In this document: in pieces, positions 52,333 to 59,431 of the stretch
How positions within the stretch are numbered: position 1 is the stretch's first letter
Layout: every line of letters starts with the position of its first letter
Assembly: GCA_035541935.1 (NCBI GenBank)
Contig: DATKMJ010000037.1
Span: 1-59,431, forward strand
From: Candidatus Binatia bacterium
GTDB lineage: Bacteria > Vulcanimicrobiota > Vulcanimicrobiia > Vulcanimicrobiales > Vulcanimicrobiaceae
Length of the DNA stretch: 59,431 nucleotides
Direction of reading: 5' to 3'
Made by a program: the position numbers and the translations under genes
Notes under the pieces: model-generated
What the model was told of the DNA's origin: nothing
The model's input: the letters and a program-made list of their open reading frames with translations, nothing else
Databases searched by the model: none

Positions 52333-53475
52333 CTAGAGCGCGCCGCACTTTGGGATGCGAGCGCCGTGAGGCGGGACGTACGGATCGCGCGGTGAGTACA
52401 TCTCCCGGTCGGGGCGACGTCCGTCGACGGTAACCGAATACGTCGGCTCCTCGCCGCACCACGTCCTGAAGTCGAACCGCTCTCCCTGACGGCTGAGCTT
52501 CGTCACCGTCAACTCGCCCGAGACGAAGGGCGATCCCGGCGCGATCGCTTCGGCCGGACCCCCGCGAATCAGAAACGCCGATCCGCCGCTGCCTTGCAGC
52601 AGCAGCGTTCCGATCCCGTTCTTGTCTATCGCGATTCCGCTGGCCTCATCGACGCCGATGCCGAGAACCCGTTGCGATCGGCGCCGCACCCGTCCGTCGG
52701 CGATCTGACGCGCCATGAAGACGGCCGTGCGGCCGAAACGATCGCGCGTGACGAAGTGCATGTCGGTGATCGCGTCCGCAAGCGGCGGAAACCGCAGAAA
52801 ATTATACGTGAAACTGATCAGATGCTCGTACGGATTCGCGACGGCGTTGCGCGAGGTCGTGTCGCGGCGGCGGTCCTGGCGCGCGTCGAAGACATCGTGG
52901 CCGAGAATCGCTTCGCCCGCGCTCGTTCCGCCGACGGCGCCGCCGCGCTCGTAGAGGCGCTGCACGGCTTCTTGAATCGGCGTCGCCTTCCAGATGACGT
53001 AATCGGCTTGATCGCCGCCGGCAAAGAAGACGACCGAGGAATGTTCCACAATCGCGGCGGCGCGGCTGATGGTCGCGGCCGACGAGCACGTCGGCAGGAG
53101 CAGCGTGCGAACCGAGTGATAGGGCGCGAGGCGATAAATATAGCGGTCGTAGTCGTCGTTCCCGGTCGCGCGGAGCACGACGAGATCGCCGCCGCGCCGC
53201 GACGGCGAGCCGACGACGGTATCGTGCATCCAGACGAACTCGCTCTTGACGTCGAGCCCGCCGCCGCCGAGCACGAGCCCCGGTCCGTGCAGTGCGATGC
53301 GCTGCGGGTGCGGCGCGCCGATCGGCTTGTAGAAGATCGGATGGCACTCGCCCGGCCGCGCCGCTTCGACCGCGGGCGCCTGCGGAGCGACGCGCAACGC
53401 CGGAGCCGCGCAGCCGGCGATCAGCGCGGCGCAGAGCGCGCCCGCAAGACCCGATCTCCAGCCGATGACCCGCAT
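52333..53475 (-). CDS. Cyanophycinase-like peptidase S51 lipoprotein
   Basis: 380 residues from ATG 53475 (GGAG 4 bases upstream); a longer start at 53538 only precedes the lipobox signal (LCAALIAGC). Peptidase S51 features: VFFAGGDQADYVIWK and the nucleophile motif GGTSAGEAILG, then MHFVTRDRFGR. Unlike cytoplasmic cyanophycinase it is exported and lipid-anchored. Many exported S51 proteins have unknown substrates; beta-aspartyl peptides are a guess. Divergent from the phospholipase D-like gene with 39 bases between. Confidence 0.83.
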   Translation of the reverse strand: MRVIGWRSGLAGALCAALIAGCAAPALRVAPQAPAVEAARPGECHPIFYKPIGAPHPQRIALHGPGLVLGGGGLDVKSEFVWMHDTVVGSPSRRGGDLVVLRATGNDDYDRYIYRLAPYHSVRTLLLPTCSSAATISRAAAIVEHSSVVFFAGGDQADYVIWKATPIQEAVQRLYERGGAVGGTSAGEAILGHDVFDARQDRRRDTTSRNAVANPYEHLISFTYNFLRFPPLADAITDMHFVTRDRFGRTAVFMARQIADGRVRRRSQRVLGIGVDEASGIAIDKNGIGTLLLQGSGGSAFLIRGGPAEAIAPGSPFVSGELTVTKLSRQGERFDFRTWCGEEPTYSVTVDGRRPDREMYSPRDPYVPPHGARIPKCGAL

Positions 53476-53514
53476 GATGCTCCGTGTTAAGATGAACTCG
53501 AGGAGAAACCTACC

Positions 53515-55443
53515 ATGAGCTTTGTCAAGGCGACGCAAGGTGGGCTTTCGATAACCGCCTACCGAGGCGACTTCAAGACCCTCCTGGCCTTCGATCTGGC
53601 CGGCTCCGACGTCAAGAACCTCGCCGGCTTCACGATCGCGGCGCAGCCCCAGGGCGCGGCCGCGTACTATCTCCTAAACGACCTGCAGTTTCAGACGCCC
53701 GGCAAACACGCGCAGGATCCGACCGAGCCGCCGAACTCCTCGATCAACGCGCCGTTTCAGAAGCTTCGCTGGGTGCACGTCCCCGGGATGTTCCATCAAG
53801 GCCTCGCGCCCGCGATCGGACCCTACACATATACCGTGACGCCGCGATACTTCGACGAGAACCAATCGCTCGAACCAATGGATTCGTCCCTGGCCGGGCA
53901 GGTTACGCTCCAAGTCGCTCCGTTCTCGAAGGGAAAGATCGAGGTCGGGTTCACGCGCGGCTTCACGCAGTCGCAGGCGTTCGTCCACCACTTCGGCCTC
54001 AAAGCCCTGATCCAACCGCCCGCCAAGGGGCGCCCGTTGATCTTCGATACAAAGGCCGTCTCAGGCAAGAACGCCGCCGGGCAGACGTTTACGTATGCCG
54101 ATGAGTATCGGTGGCTCGGCTTCACCGCGCGCGAGAAGATCTTCGCGTTGCTCCAAGAGGTGACCGATAATAAGAATCTGACGCTCGACGTCTTCGCCTA
54201 CGATCTCACCGAGCCCGACATCATGCAGTCGCTGATCGACCTCGGCAAAGACGGGCGCGTTCGGATCGTCCTCGATAACGCCAGCCTGCATCACGATGCG
54301 AGGAACGACAAGCCCGAAGACCGGTTCGAACAGGCCTTTCGCAAAGCCGCCGGCGGCGCGAAGGCGCCGATACGACGCGGACATTTCAAGCGCTACTCGC
54401 ACGACAAGGTGCTCGTCGTATCGTCCAATGGCCAGCCGCAGAAGGTGCTCACCGGATCGACGAATTTCTCCGTCACCGGACTCTACGTGAACTCAAACCA
54501 CGTCCTCGTCTTCAACGATCCGGCGGTCGCAGCGACGTACGAGAACGTCTTCCAGATGGCGTGGGAGGGCGGCGTCGCGCAAGCCGCCGCGGTCTCATCG
54601 CCCGAGGATACACAGAGCTTCCGGCTCTCGTCCGCAGGCGTGCCGCCGGCGGACGTCACGTTCGCGCCGCACTCGCCCGCTTTTGCCAACGGGCTGCTCG
54701 ACGTCGTCGCGGACCGCGTCAAGAGCGAGGGGGCGGTGACGTCGGGACAAGGCTCGGTGCTCTTTGCGGTCATGGGGATCAAAGACGGAAACAGCCCGGT
54801 CTACGACGTGCTGCGCGCCATTCACAAGAATCAGAAAATCTTCAGCTACGGCATCTCGGACGACCCGGGCGGCATCGCGCTCTACAAGCCCGGCTCGAAG
54901 AGCGGCGTGCTCGTCACCGGCAAGCCGGTCGACACCGTACTTCCGCCTCCGTTCAACCAGGTGCCGAACATCGGCGGGATCGGCCATCAAGTGCACCACA
55001 AGTTCGTCGTCTGCGCATTCAACAATGCCAACGCGTTCGTCGTCTGCGGCTCGTCGAATCTTGCAAGCGGCGGGGAAGCGAGCAACGGCGACAATCTGCT
55101 GCAGATCTACGACCAAGACGTCGCGACGGTCTTTGCGATCGAGGCGCTCGCCCTCGTCGACCACTTTCAGTTCCTCAATCGCTGCCAGTCCGGTACGCGG
55201 TCGCGTTCCAAGCAACCGCCGGCGGACACGCGCCAGCGCGCGCTCGACGTCGCGTGGTACCTCTCGCCGACCGACGCCTGGGTTGCGGCGTACTACAAGG
55301 CCGATGACCTACACTACGTCGATCGCGTGCTCTTCTCGGGAGGCTCGACCGGGTCGGCCGTCGTTCCGCCGCCGTGGAGGCCGCCCACCGCGCCCAAGAG
55401 CGGCACGCGTAAGAAGGCAAAGCGTAAGAAGGCGAGAGCCTAG
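53515..55443 (+). CDS. Phospholipase D-like protein with two HKD motifs
   Basis: 642 residues, GAGGAG site 9 bases upstream. Two PLD half-sites: H296-D297-K298 in RYSHDKVLVVSS with TGSTNFS, and H494-H495-K496 in QVHHKFVVCAF with GSSNLASGGE. The Asp of HxKxxxxD is not at the canonical spacing in either half. No signal peptide; residues 1-200 form a beta-rich domain and the C-terminus is a lysine/arginine tail (KKAKRKKARA), which may bind nucleic acid or phospholipid. Substrate could be phospholipid, DNA or RNA. Convergent with a lipoprotein gene. Confidence 0.85.
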   Translation: MSFVKATQGGLSITAYRGDFKTLLAFDLAGSDVKNLAGFTIAAQPQGAAAYYLLNDLQFQTPGKHAQDPTEPPNSSINAPFQKLRWVHVPGMFHQGLAPAIGPYTYTVTPRYFDENQSLEPMDSSLAGQVTLQVAPFSKGKIEVGFTRGFTQSQAFVHHFGLKALIQPPAKGRPLIFDTKAVSGKNAAGQTFTYADEYRWLGFTAREKIFALLQEVTDNKNLTLDVFAYDLTEPDIMQSLIDLGKDGRVRIVLDNASLHHDARNDKPEDRFEQAFRKAAGGAKAPIRRGHFKRYSHDKVLVVSSNGQPQKVLTGSTNFSVTGLYVNSNHVLVFNDPAVAATYENVFQMAWEGGVAQAAAVSSPEDTQSFRLSSAGVPPADVTFAPHSPAFANGLLDVVADRVKSEGAVTSGQGSVLFAVMGIKDGNSPVYDVLRAIHKNQKIFSYGISDDPGGIALYKPGSKSGVLVTGKPVDTVLPPPFNQVPNIGGIGHQVHHKFVVCAFNNANAFVVCGSSNLASGGEASNGDNLLQIYDQDVATVFAIEALALVDHFQFLNRCQSGTRSRSKQPPADTRQRALDVAWYLSPTDAWVAAYYKADDLHYVDRVLFSGGSTGSAVVPPPWRPPTAPKSGTRKKAKRKKARA

Positions 55444-55458
55444 GCCGCGAGCGCGGCG

Positions 55459-56430
55459 TCAGTTGCCGCGCGAGACCGTGAAGCTGTTGAAGTATCCGTC
55501 GATCTTCACTTTAGCCGAGCCTTCGGGCTCGCCTCCCTTCGGATACTCCCAGAAGTCGAGCAAACCCGAATGCGGTCCCGGCGCGATGAGCGTGTCGCCT
55601 TCGATCTGGTCAGGCAGACCGTGACGCGGCACTTCCTTCGTGCGCCGCTCGAGAGTGCTGATCTGCACGACTTTGCCCCTCGCCGCTCCTTGCGGCTTTA
55701 TCACGTAGACGAATTGCTGCTCTCCTCGCGCCTGCGCGGTGACGACGAGCGTTCCTCGATTCCACTGAGCGTTACCGGCCCATGGAACGTTGCGATCCAG
55801 GTTGAGGTACTGAATCGCGCTGCCCGGGTGATGGTCGAGAACCGCAACCGTCTGGCCCGTCGGCCAGGGCGTGACGAGGTAGAGTCTACCGTTGGCGCCG
55901 TATGCGCCGGCCGAGAATGGTCCGCCGTTGTAGAGCGTCGGTGAACCGCGCCCGTGGTGATAGAGCGCCAGTGTCGGCGAGTTCGTGTCGGTTATGACGG
56001 CGAGGTCGCCGGATGACGAATTGACGGCGCAGTTCCGTATGCCGGAGGGCGCCTTGAGCACTCGGTTCGGGTTCGTCTCGCCGTGCCTGAAAACGAAGAC
56101 GTGCGACTGCGTGTGCTGCGGAACGCTCCCCTGGTCGACGACGTAGACGTTTCCGGCCTCGTCGCTGCAGACGCCCCGCAACGCCGCGGGCGAGAACCCC
56201 CCGATCGTATCGATCAGCTTGATCTTTGGATAGGTCAGCACGTAGACGAAACTGTGATTGCTGCTGACGGCGTACATGAGATCGCCCGTCGTGGCCGGCG
56301 CCCGGCTCTGGCGCGTCGCCCCAGGAACCTCGGGCGGCAGGCCATGCTGGGCCGTTGGAACTCCGCAGCCTGCAAGCGTCGCCGCAGCGGCGATGCCGAT
56401 CAAATGACGATGAAGGGTCGGGGTTCTCAT
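55459..56430 (-). CDS. Lipoprotein with beta-propeller-like repeats
   Basis: 323 residues from ATG 56430 (GGGAGGGA upstream). Lipobox TLAGC after IGIAAAA. Repeats such as FVYVLTYPKIKLIDTIGGF, CSDEAGNVYVVDQG, GDLAVITDTNSPTLALY and QFVYVIKPQG suggest NHL-type blades. The general plan resembles the 18519 and 21339 lipoproteins, but the sequences are not close. Function unknown. Its stop is 15 bases from the phospholipase D-like stop with only a small CCGC/GCGG hairpin between. Confidence 0.75.
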   Translation of the reverse strand: MRTPTLHRHLIGIAAAATLAGCGVPTAQHGLPPEVPGATRQSRAPATTGDLMYAVSSNHSFVYVLTYPKIKLIDTIGGFSPAALRGVCSDEAGNVYVVDQGSVPQHTQSHVFVFRHGETNPNRVLKAPSGIRNCAVNSSSGDLAVITDTNSPTLALYHHGRGSPTLYNGGPFSAGAYGANGRLYLVTPWPTGQTVAVLDHHPGSAIQYLNLDRNVPWAGNAQWNRGTLVVTAQARGEQQFVYVIKPQGAARGKVVQISTLERRTKEVPRHGLPDQIEGDTLIAPGPHSGLLDFWEYPKGGEPEGSAKVKIDGYFNSFTVSRGN

Positions 56431-56501
56431 CGGCGTCCCTCCCAAATTCAACGGGCCCGTACGGCAACGTTCGACGCGAGGGCCGTCGCCCCCGCGCCCG
56501 A

Positions 56502-56789
56502 TTAGACGGCGAGCTGCTTATCCAGGACGAAGATCTGGACCGTGTCCTGCATGAGGCCGTCGCCCTCCATCGCCTCGGCGGTCTCGGGAAGCTCGATCGC
56601 CGCCATGAACTTCGCCACGTCGCCGGTTTCGAAGCACGTTCCGATATAGTTGTCTTCGCCGAATCCATAGCCGATCGGCGTCGTGATCCCGTACGCGCTC
56701 CTGAAGAAATCGGCGTGCGTGCGGAACCCGGCCTCCCATTTTGCTTGATCTTCGCACTGCGCGGTAATCAAAATCGTTGCCATCGTCAT
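56502..56789 (-). CDS. Small ferredoxin-like/ABM-type protein of unknown function
   Basis: 95 residues from ATG 56789 with GAGGAG 6 bases upstream; the frame continues to 56939 without support. One compact domain: ATILITAQCEDQAKWEAGF, HADFFRSAYGI, DNYIGTCFETGDVAKFMAAI and the C-terminal VQIFVLDKQLAV. The pattern of a strand, two helices and a long amphipathic helix is that of dimeric alpha-beta barrel proteins (antibiotic-biosynthesis monooxygenase fold). No catalytic residues can be named. Confidence 0.7.
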   Translation of the reverse strand: MTMATILITAQCEDQAKWEAGFRTHADFFRSAYGITTPIGYGFGEDNYIGTCFETGDVAKFMAAIELPETAEAMEGDGLMQDTVQIFVLDKQLAV

Positions 56790-56895
56790 TATCTCCTCGA
56801 ATCGGCAGGTTGAGCCGCGTGATTCCCGCACGCCCGCGCCGCGGCCTCCGCCGGGGAGTAGGCGGCGGAGCCGAGAAACGCCAACACCCCAGCGA

Positions 56896-57549
56896 ATGAA
56901 CACTGCTTTCGCCATCACGCTCGTTGCAGTTGCAGCCACACCGGCTGCCGTGGGAACCCCTACGCCGATCCCCGATGCCGCGACGATCCTGCAGCGCAGC
57001 GAACGCGCGTGGCACGGGCTCGCCTCGTATCAGGTTCCCGTGACGATCAACGGCAGCGTGCGCGTCAGCATCATCTCGCTTCCCGTCCGGATGACGGGCA
57101 CGCAGTATTATGAAGCGCCCGATCGTCAGGCGCTGCACCTGAACAACCCGCCGAGGCTCGCCGCGGGGCTCGGCAACACGCTCTCAACGATGGGCACGCC
57201 GCAGACGTGGCTGCAAGACTACGCGATCGCGGCGCCGACGACGCAGCCGCATGGTAGCCACACCGCCTACGTGCTCGTCGGCACTCCAAAGCGGGAGAGC
57301 CGCGTGAAGACGATGACGATCTGGGTGAGCGCGACGACCTACGCGCTCGAATCCGTCATCTTCGCATATACGAACGGCGCGAGACTTCAGGTGACGTTCG
57401 TCCACCATCCGGGAATCACGCAATACCACCTTCCGCGAACCGCGAACATCACCGCGAACTTCCCGAGTTACCGGGGCAACGCCACGATCACGTACGGCGC
57501 CTACGTTCTCAATCAGCCGATCCCGCAGTCCGTCTTTGGGCAGCATTAA
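56896..57549 (+). CDS. LolA-like periplasmic protein, paralogue 2
   Basis: 217 residues: signal peptide FAITLVAVAATPAAVG, then a LolA/LolB-like domain with AWHGLASYQVPVTINGSV, TGTQYYEAPDRQALHLNN, MTIWVSATTYALESVIFAY and the C-terminal NATITYGAYVLNQP strand. It shares layout and C-terminal pattern with the 34746-35366 protein. Divergent from the small ABM-type gene; a GC-rich hairpin (CCTCCGCC ... GGCGGCGG) lies between them. Likely binds a lipid or lipoprotein; unproven. Confidence 0.68.
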   Translation: MNTAFAITLVAVAATPAAVGTPTPIPDAATILQRSERAWHGLASYQVPVTINGSVRVSIISLPVRMTGTQYYEAPDRQALHLNNPPRLAAGLGNTLSTMGTPQTWLQDYAIAAPTTQPHGSHTAYVLVGTPKRESRVKTMTIWVSATTYALESVIFAYTNGARLQVTFVHHPGITQYHLPRTANITANFPSYRGNATITYGAYVLNQPIPQSVFGQH

Positions 57550-57622
57550 TTATCCCTCGTCCTACATCGATCTGCACGTTCGCCGTGCCCTCCCGCCGCG
57601 ATCCGGTTCCAACGTCGCACCC

Positions 57623-57640
57623 GATGCATAGCAATGCATC
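57623..57640. repeat. Perfect 7-bp hairpin
   Basis: GATGCAT-AGCA-ATGCATC in the 127-base gap between the LolA-like gene and the convergent small gene. No T-run follows on either strand, so a terminator role is doubtful. Confidence 0.4.
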
Positions 57641-57676
57641 CAAATGAACCCTCCCGGCTACGGTTTGGCTACGAAA

Positions 57677-58114
57677 CTAGAAGTAATCGACGGGCGGGAG
57701 TCCTTCGCGCTCTCGCCACGCTTTGTGCGACTCGATCGCCGTAGCGTGTAATGCTTTGTACTCCTCTGGCGTAGGTTCAGCGTAGTCCATCGGAAACCCG
57801 GGAAGCGGCCGCGGTCGAATGGGCACGCGAACATTGCCCTTCTCGATTCGCTCTACTCGCACGTACTTGCTGGCGTTTGCGTCCCAGCAGTATCCGTGGC
57901 AGCCGCTCTTCCACTCATTGAACCCAACGACGCTCTTGACGAAGGCGAGCGCGCCGCAGGACTTCCCCGTCATCGGCGCCGTGAACTCGACCTCCGGAAA
58001 CTCGGCGCGGATGATGCGGGCGCATTCCTCCCAGCCTCGACGTTCGGTCAGGCGCAGGTGAAGTGCGCGCGACCTTGCGCCCTGCCGTTGTTCCGTTGTC
58101 ATCGATCGGCGCAT
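57677..58114 (-). CDS. Hypothetical protein, second gene of a small two-gene unit
   Basis: 145 residues if begun at ATG 58114 (a second ATG is four codons later). Basic N-terminus followed by a compact domain: LTERRGWEECARIIRAEFPE, FTAPMTGKSCGALAFVKS, GFNEWKSGCHGYCWD and a proline-rich tail (PIRPRPLPGFPMDYAEP). Four cysteines, two close together (GCHGYC), could bind metal. No family recognised. It starts 13 bases after the upstream gene, so the two are cotranscribed. Confidence 0.6.
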   Translation of the reverse strand: MRRSMTTEQRQGARSRALHLRLTERRGWEECARIIRAEFPEVEFTAPMTGKSCGALAFVKSVVGFNEWKSGCHGYCWDANASKYVRVERIEKGNVRVPIRPRPLPGFPMDYAEPTPEEYKALHATAIESHKAWREREGLPPVDYF

Positions 58115-58127
58115 ATCCGGCGCCACG

Positions 58128-58400
58128 CTATCCGACGGTGGTTTCCGACACGTGCTCCCCGGCGAGCATCTCCTCGAAGATGGACTCCTCGTGCGGTTCG
58201 AGATGCCGCTCATACGGCGGATTGGGCGCAGTGTGGAGCTGCTCATTCGGTCGCGTGACCGCTTTGAGGTCGGCGATATGGTCCTCGCGCGTTCCTGAAG
58301 CGCTTGCAATCGCTTTGAGCGCCTCCTCCGTAACGCCTAGGGCCAGCGCTTGCTTTTGAAGTGCCGCGATTTCTTGGTCGGTGTCGCTTAGCTTCCTCAT
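58128..58400 (-). CDS. Small acidic helical protein, first gene of a two-gene unit
   Basis: 90 residues from ATG 58400 with AAAGGAG 5 bases upstream and a TATAAT box just before. The first half is helical (LSDTDQEIAALQKQALALG, EEALKAIASASG), the second polar and acidic (LEPHEESIFEEMLAGE). Small acidic plus larger basic partner is an arrangement seen in toxin-antitoxin and nucleoid-associated pairs, but no known family fits, so that is only a possibility. Confidence 0.6.
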   Translation of the reverse strand: MRKLSDTDQEIAALQKQALALGVTEEALKAIASASGTREDHIADLKAVTRPNEQLHTAPNPPYERHLEPHEESIFEEMLAGEHVSETTVG

Positions 58401-58420
58401 CTTTGCTCCTTTCCACGTCC

Positions 58421-58426
58421 ATTATA
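58421..58426 (-). promoter_or_regulatory. Perfect -10 box of the small two-gene unit
   Basis: TATAAT on the minus strand, 20 bases upstream of the ATG at 58400. Transcription would start near 58414, giving a very short leader that begins just before the AAAGGAG ribosome site. No good -35 box was seen. Confidence 0.6.
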
Positions 58427-58513
58427 CTACCGTTCCCGCGTCGCTCGCGGCGCGTGTGCTCGTTCTGGGGCACCGAGCGGCTCGGTCATTCGAAGATCGG
58501 CGTGACCTTCACT

Positions 58514-58625
58514 CTCCGGATGTTGGCCCTTCGACTGCGCCGCTTCGCGGCGCGCTCAGGGTGACACATGGTCGCGCGCATCCTGCGCTCGCTCAGGATG
58601 ACGGTTCGAGTCTAGGTAAGTGACG
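58514..58625. repeat. 112-bp interspersed repeat, copy 1
   Basis: Identical to 59288-59399 apart from two substitutions near the right end. Contains two palindromic cores of the CCTTCGACTGCGC ... TCAGGGTGAC and TCCTGCGCTCGCTCAGGA type, related to the tandem copies at 9752-9814. The two copies flank the lipoprotein gene in direct orientation. Confidence 0.9.
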
Positions 58626-58635
58626 GCTCGCTCGT

Positions 58636-59157
58636 CTAGCGCATCAGCTGGAACAGCGGCGCCCCGTCCTTGATGACCTTCAGCGTCGGCGATCCCGTCT
58701 TCGTTCCGAGATGAAAGGTCAAGTCCACCGAGCCCTTGACCGGGCCGAACGTCTTGCAGGTCGCGAATGCCTCGCTGCCCGTGCCTTCCATCGTTCCCGT
58801 AATGGGATGCTTGCCTTTGATTAGGAATGTCTCAGCGAAGGTCCAGAACGATACTCCGCTGACGTTGACGAAGTTCCACCCTCCCGAGACCGAGAACTTT
58901 CCGCGATAGCGGCCCTTGGCCTTTCCTTTCGCGGTGAACTGCGCCGAGCCCGAACCGCTCACGCAGGAGAGCGTCTTGACGGCCGTCTTCTTGGTCGTCA
59001 ACGTTTCGAAGGGTTTCTTCTTCGCATCAGTGTCGCCGTTCATTTGCGCGCCGGTTGTCTGCGCACCGAAAGGTGCAAAGACCGGAGGCGTCGTGCTCGA
59101 GCAGCCCACCAACCCTGCGAGCACGCTAGCGAGACAAAGCCCGTAACGAGATTTCAT
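58636..59157 (-). CDS. Small lipoprotein of unknown function
   Basis: 173 residues from ATG 59157 (GGAAGGGA upstream); the frame to 59355 translates the repeat and is rejected. Lipobox LVGC after LCLASVLAG. Mature part: a Thr/Lys-rich stretch, then a single beta-rich domain (GSAQFTAKGKAKGRYRG, GTMEGTGSEAFATC, VDLTFHLGTKTGSP) with two cysteines. No known domain. It is framed by direct 112-bp repeats, which might make it prone to loss or duplication. Confidence 0.72.
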   Translation of the reverse strand: MKSRYGLCLASVLAGLVGCSSTTPPVFAPFGAQTTGAQMNGDTDAKKKPFETLTTKKTAVKTLSCVSGSGSAQFTAKGKAKGRYRGKFSVSGGWNFVNVSGVSFWTFAETFLIKGKHPITGTMEGTGSEAFATCKTFGPVKGSVDLTFHLGTKTGSPTLKVIKDGAPLFQLMR

Positions 59158-59254
59158 CGCAGTCCCTTCCTCGCGAGCGGCGCGATCACCCGTTCCCAAA
59201 ATCTCGAGCAGCAGCCCGATGTAGTCCGGCTCGCCCGCGGGCTCCGCGAACGAA

Positions 59255-59281
59255 GAAAACCCCGATACGATCGGGGTTTTC
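59255..59281. terminator. Perfect 12-bp hairpin with T/A-rich ends, bidirectional terminator-like
   Basis: GAAAACCCCGAT (59255-59266) pairs with ATCGGGGTTTTC (59270-59281) around ACG. The stem ends in TTTT on both strands, as in a bidirectional intrinsic terminator. It lies upstream of the lipoprotein start, so it probably ends a transcript from beyond the right edge. Confidence 0.7.
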
Positions 59282-59287
59282 AAATGG

Positions 59288-59399
59288 CTCCGGATGTTGG
59301 CCCTTCGACTGCGCCGCTTCGCGGCGCGCTCAGGGTGACACATGGTCGCGCGCATCCTGCGCTCGCTCAGGATGACGGTTCGAGTCCAAGTAAGTGACG
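59288..59399. repeat. 112-bp interspersed repeat, copy 2
   Basis: Second copy of the 58514-58625 repeat, same orientation, two mismatches. The segment GGTTCGAGTCC near its right end looks like a tRNA T-arm, but no tRNA surrounds it. Confidence 0.9.
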
Positions 59400-59431
59400 A
59401 AGACCACCCCGTCGTGGGGTGGTCTTCGTCA
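59395..59431. terminator. Perfect 16-bp hairpin at the right edge
   Basis: TGACGAAGACCACCCC (59395-59410) pairs with its exact complement at 59416-59431 around a GTCGT loop. The window ends here, so any following T-run is out of view; it is probably the terminator of a neighbouring gene. Confidence 0.6.

Noticed and set aside
59372-59390. tRNA-like T-arm (GGTTCGAGTCC)
   Set aside because: Part of the 112-bp repeat; no acceptor, D or anticodon arms around it.

Overview
The window is GC-rich, densely packed bacterial chromosome with many 1-4 base stop/start overlaps (ATGA, GTGA, TTGA). A TonB-dependent receptor, porin-like cytochromes, LolA-like proteins and many lipobox lipoproteins point to a diderm (two-membrane) cell. 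The gene style (families of short-named lipoproteins, split methylmalonyl-CoA mutase, ClpC with UVR motif) fits an uncultured or little-studied phylum; my best guess is Candidatus Eremiobacterota (WPS-2), but no marker gene here proves it. No rRNA, tRNA, CRISPR array, transposase or phage module was seen.

Layout. 1-7.3 kb: the N-terminal part of an RHS-type surface protein that runs off the left edge, a long inverted repeat, then an operon clpC - secreted protein - WYL regulator, and a divergent DUF59 Fe-S assembly gene. 7.5-9.7 kb: secreted prolyl oligopeptidase. 9.8-16.6 kb: a propionate/methylmalonyl-CoA operon (carboxyltransferase, FabI, biotin carboxylase-BCCP, methylmalonyl-CoA mutase catalytic subunit, epimerase). 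16.6-22.5 kb: MarC protein, FMN 2-hydroxyacid oxidase, two paralogous lipoproteins flanking a Cyc2-like cytochrome-porin/CuA pair. 22.5-29.7 kb: a seven-gene peptidoglycan-recycling operon (NagZ, AnmK, MurQ, serine hydrolase, DUF4127, ABC ATPase, small protein). 29.7-36.5 kb: aspartyl protease, TonB receptor, LolA-like protein, cytochrome c lipoprotein, alpha/beta hydrolase.

36.5-48.8 kb is the most interesting part. Three fluoride (crcB-type) riboswitch aptamers can be read from the sequence. One heads a six-gene complex-I/hydrogenase-4-like operon whose large subunit lacks all four Ni-binding cysteines (an Ehr-type complex). The other two are placed back to back: one heads a coiled-coil/helical protein pair, the other heads Nudix hydrolase - dynamin-like GTPase - DUF190 - CrcB fluoride channel. 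In all three the 3' strand of the aptamer closing stem (GGCTCC) can instead pair with the downstream Shine-Dalgarno or a terminator, so fluoride should turn expression on. Together this looks like a fluoride-response island joining export, membrane remodelling, nucleotide clean-up and an ion-pumping redox complex.

48.8-59.4 kb: OFA-family transporter, pterin dehydratase, a second Cyc2-like cytochrome-porin with a YceI protein, a cyanophycinase-like lipoprotein, a phospholipase D-like protein, small secreted or hypothetical proteins, and a pair of 112-bp repeats near the right edge.
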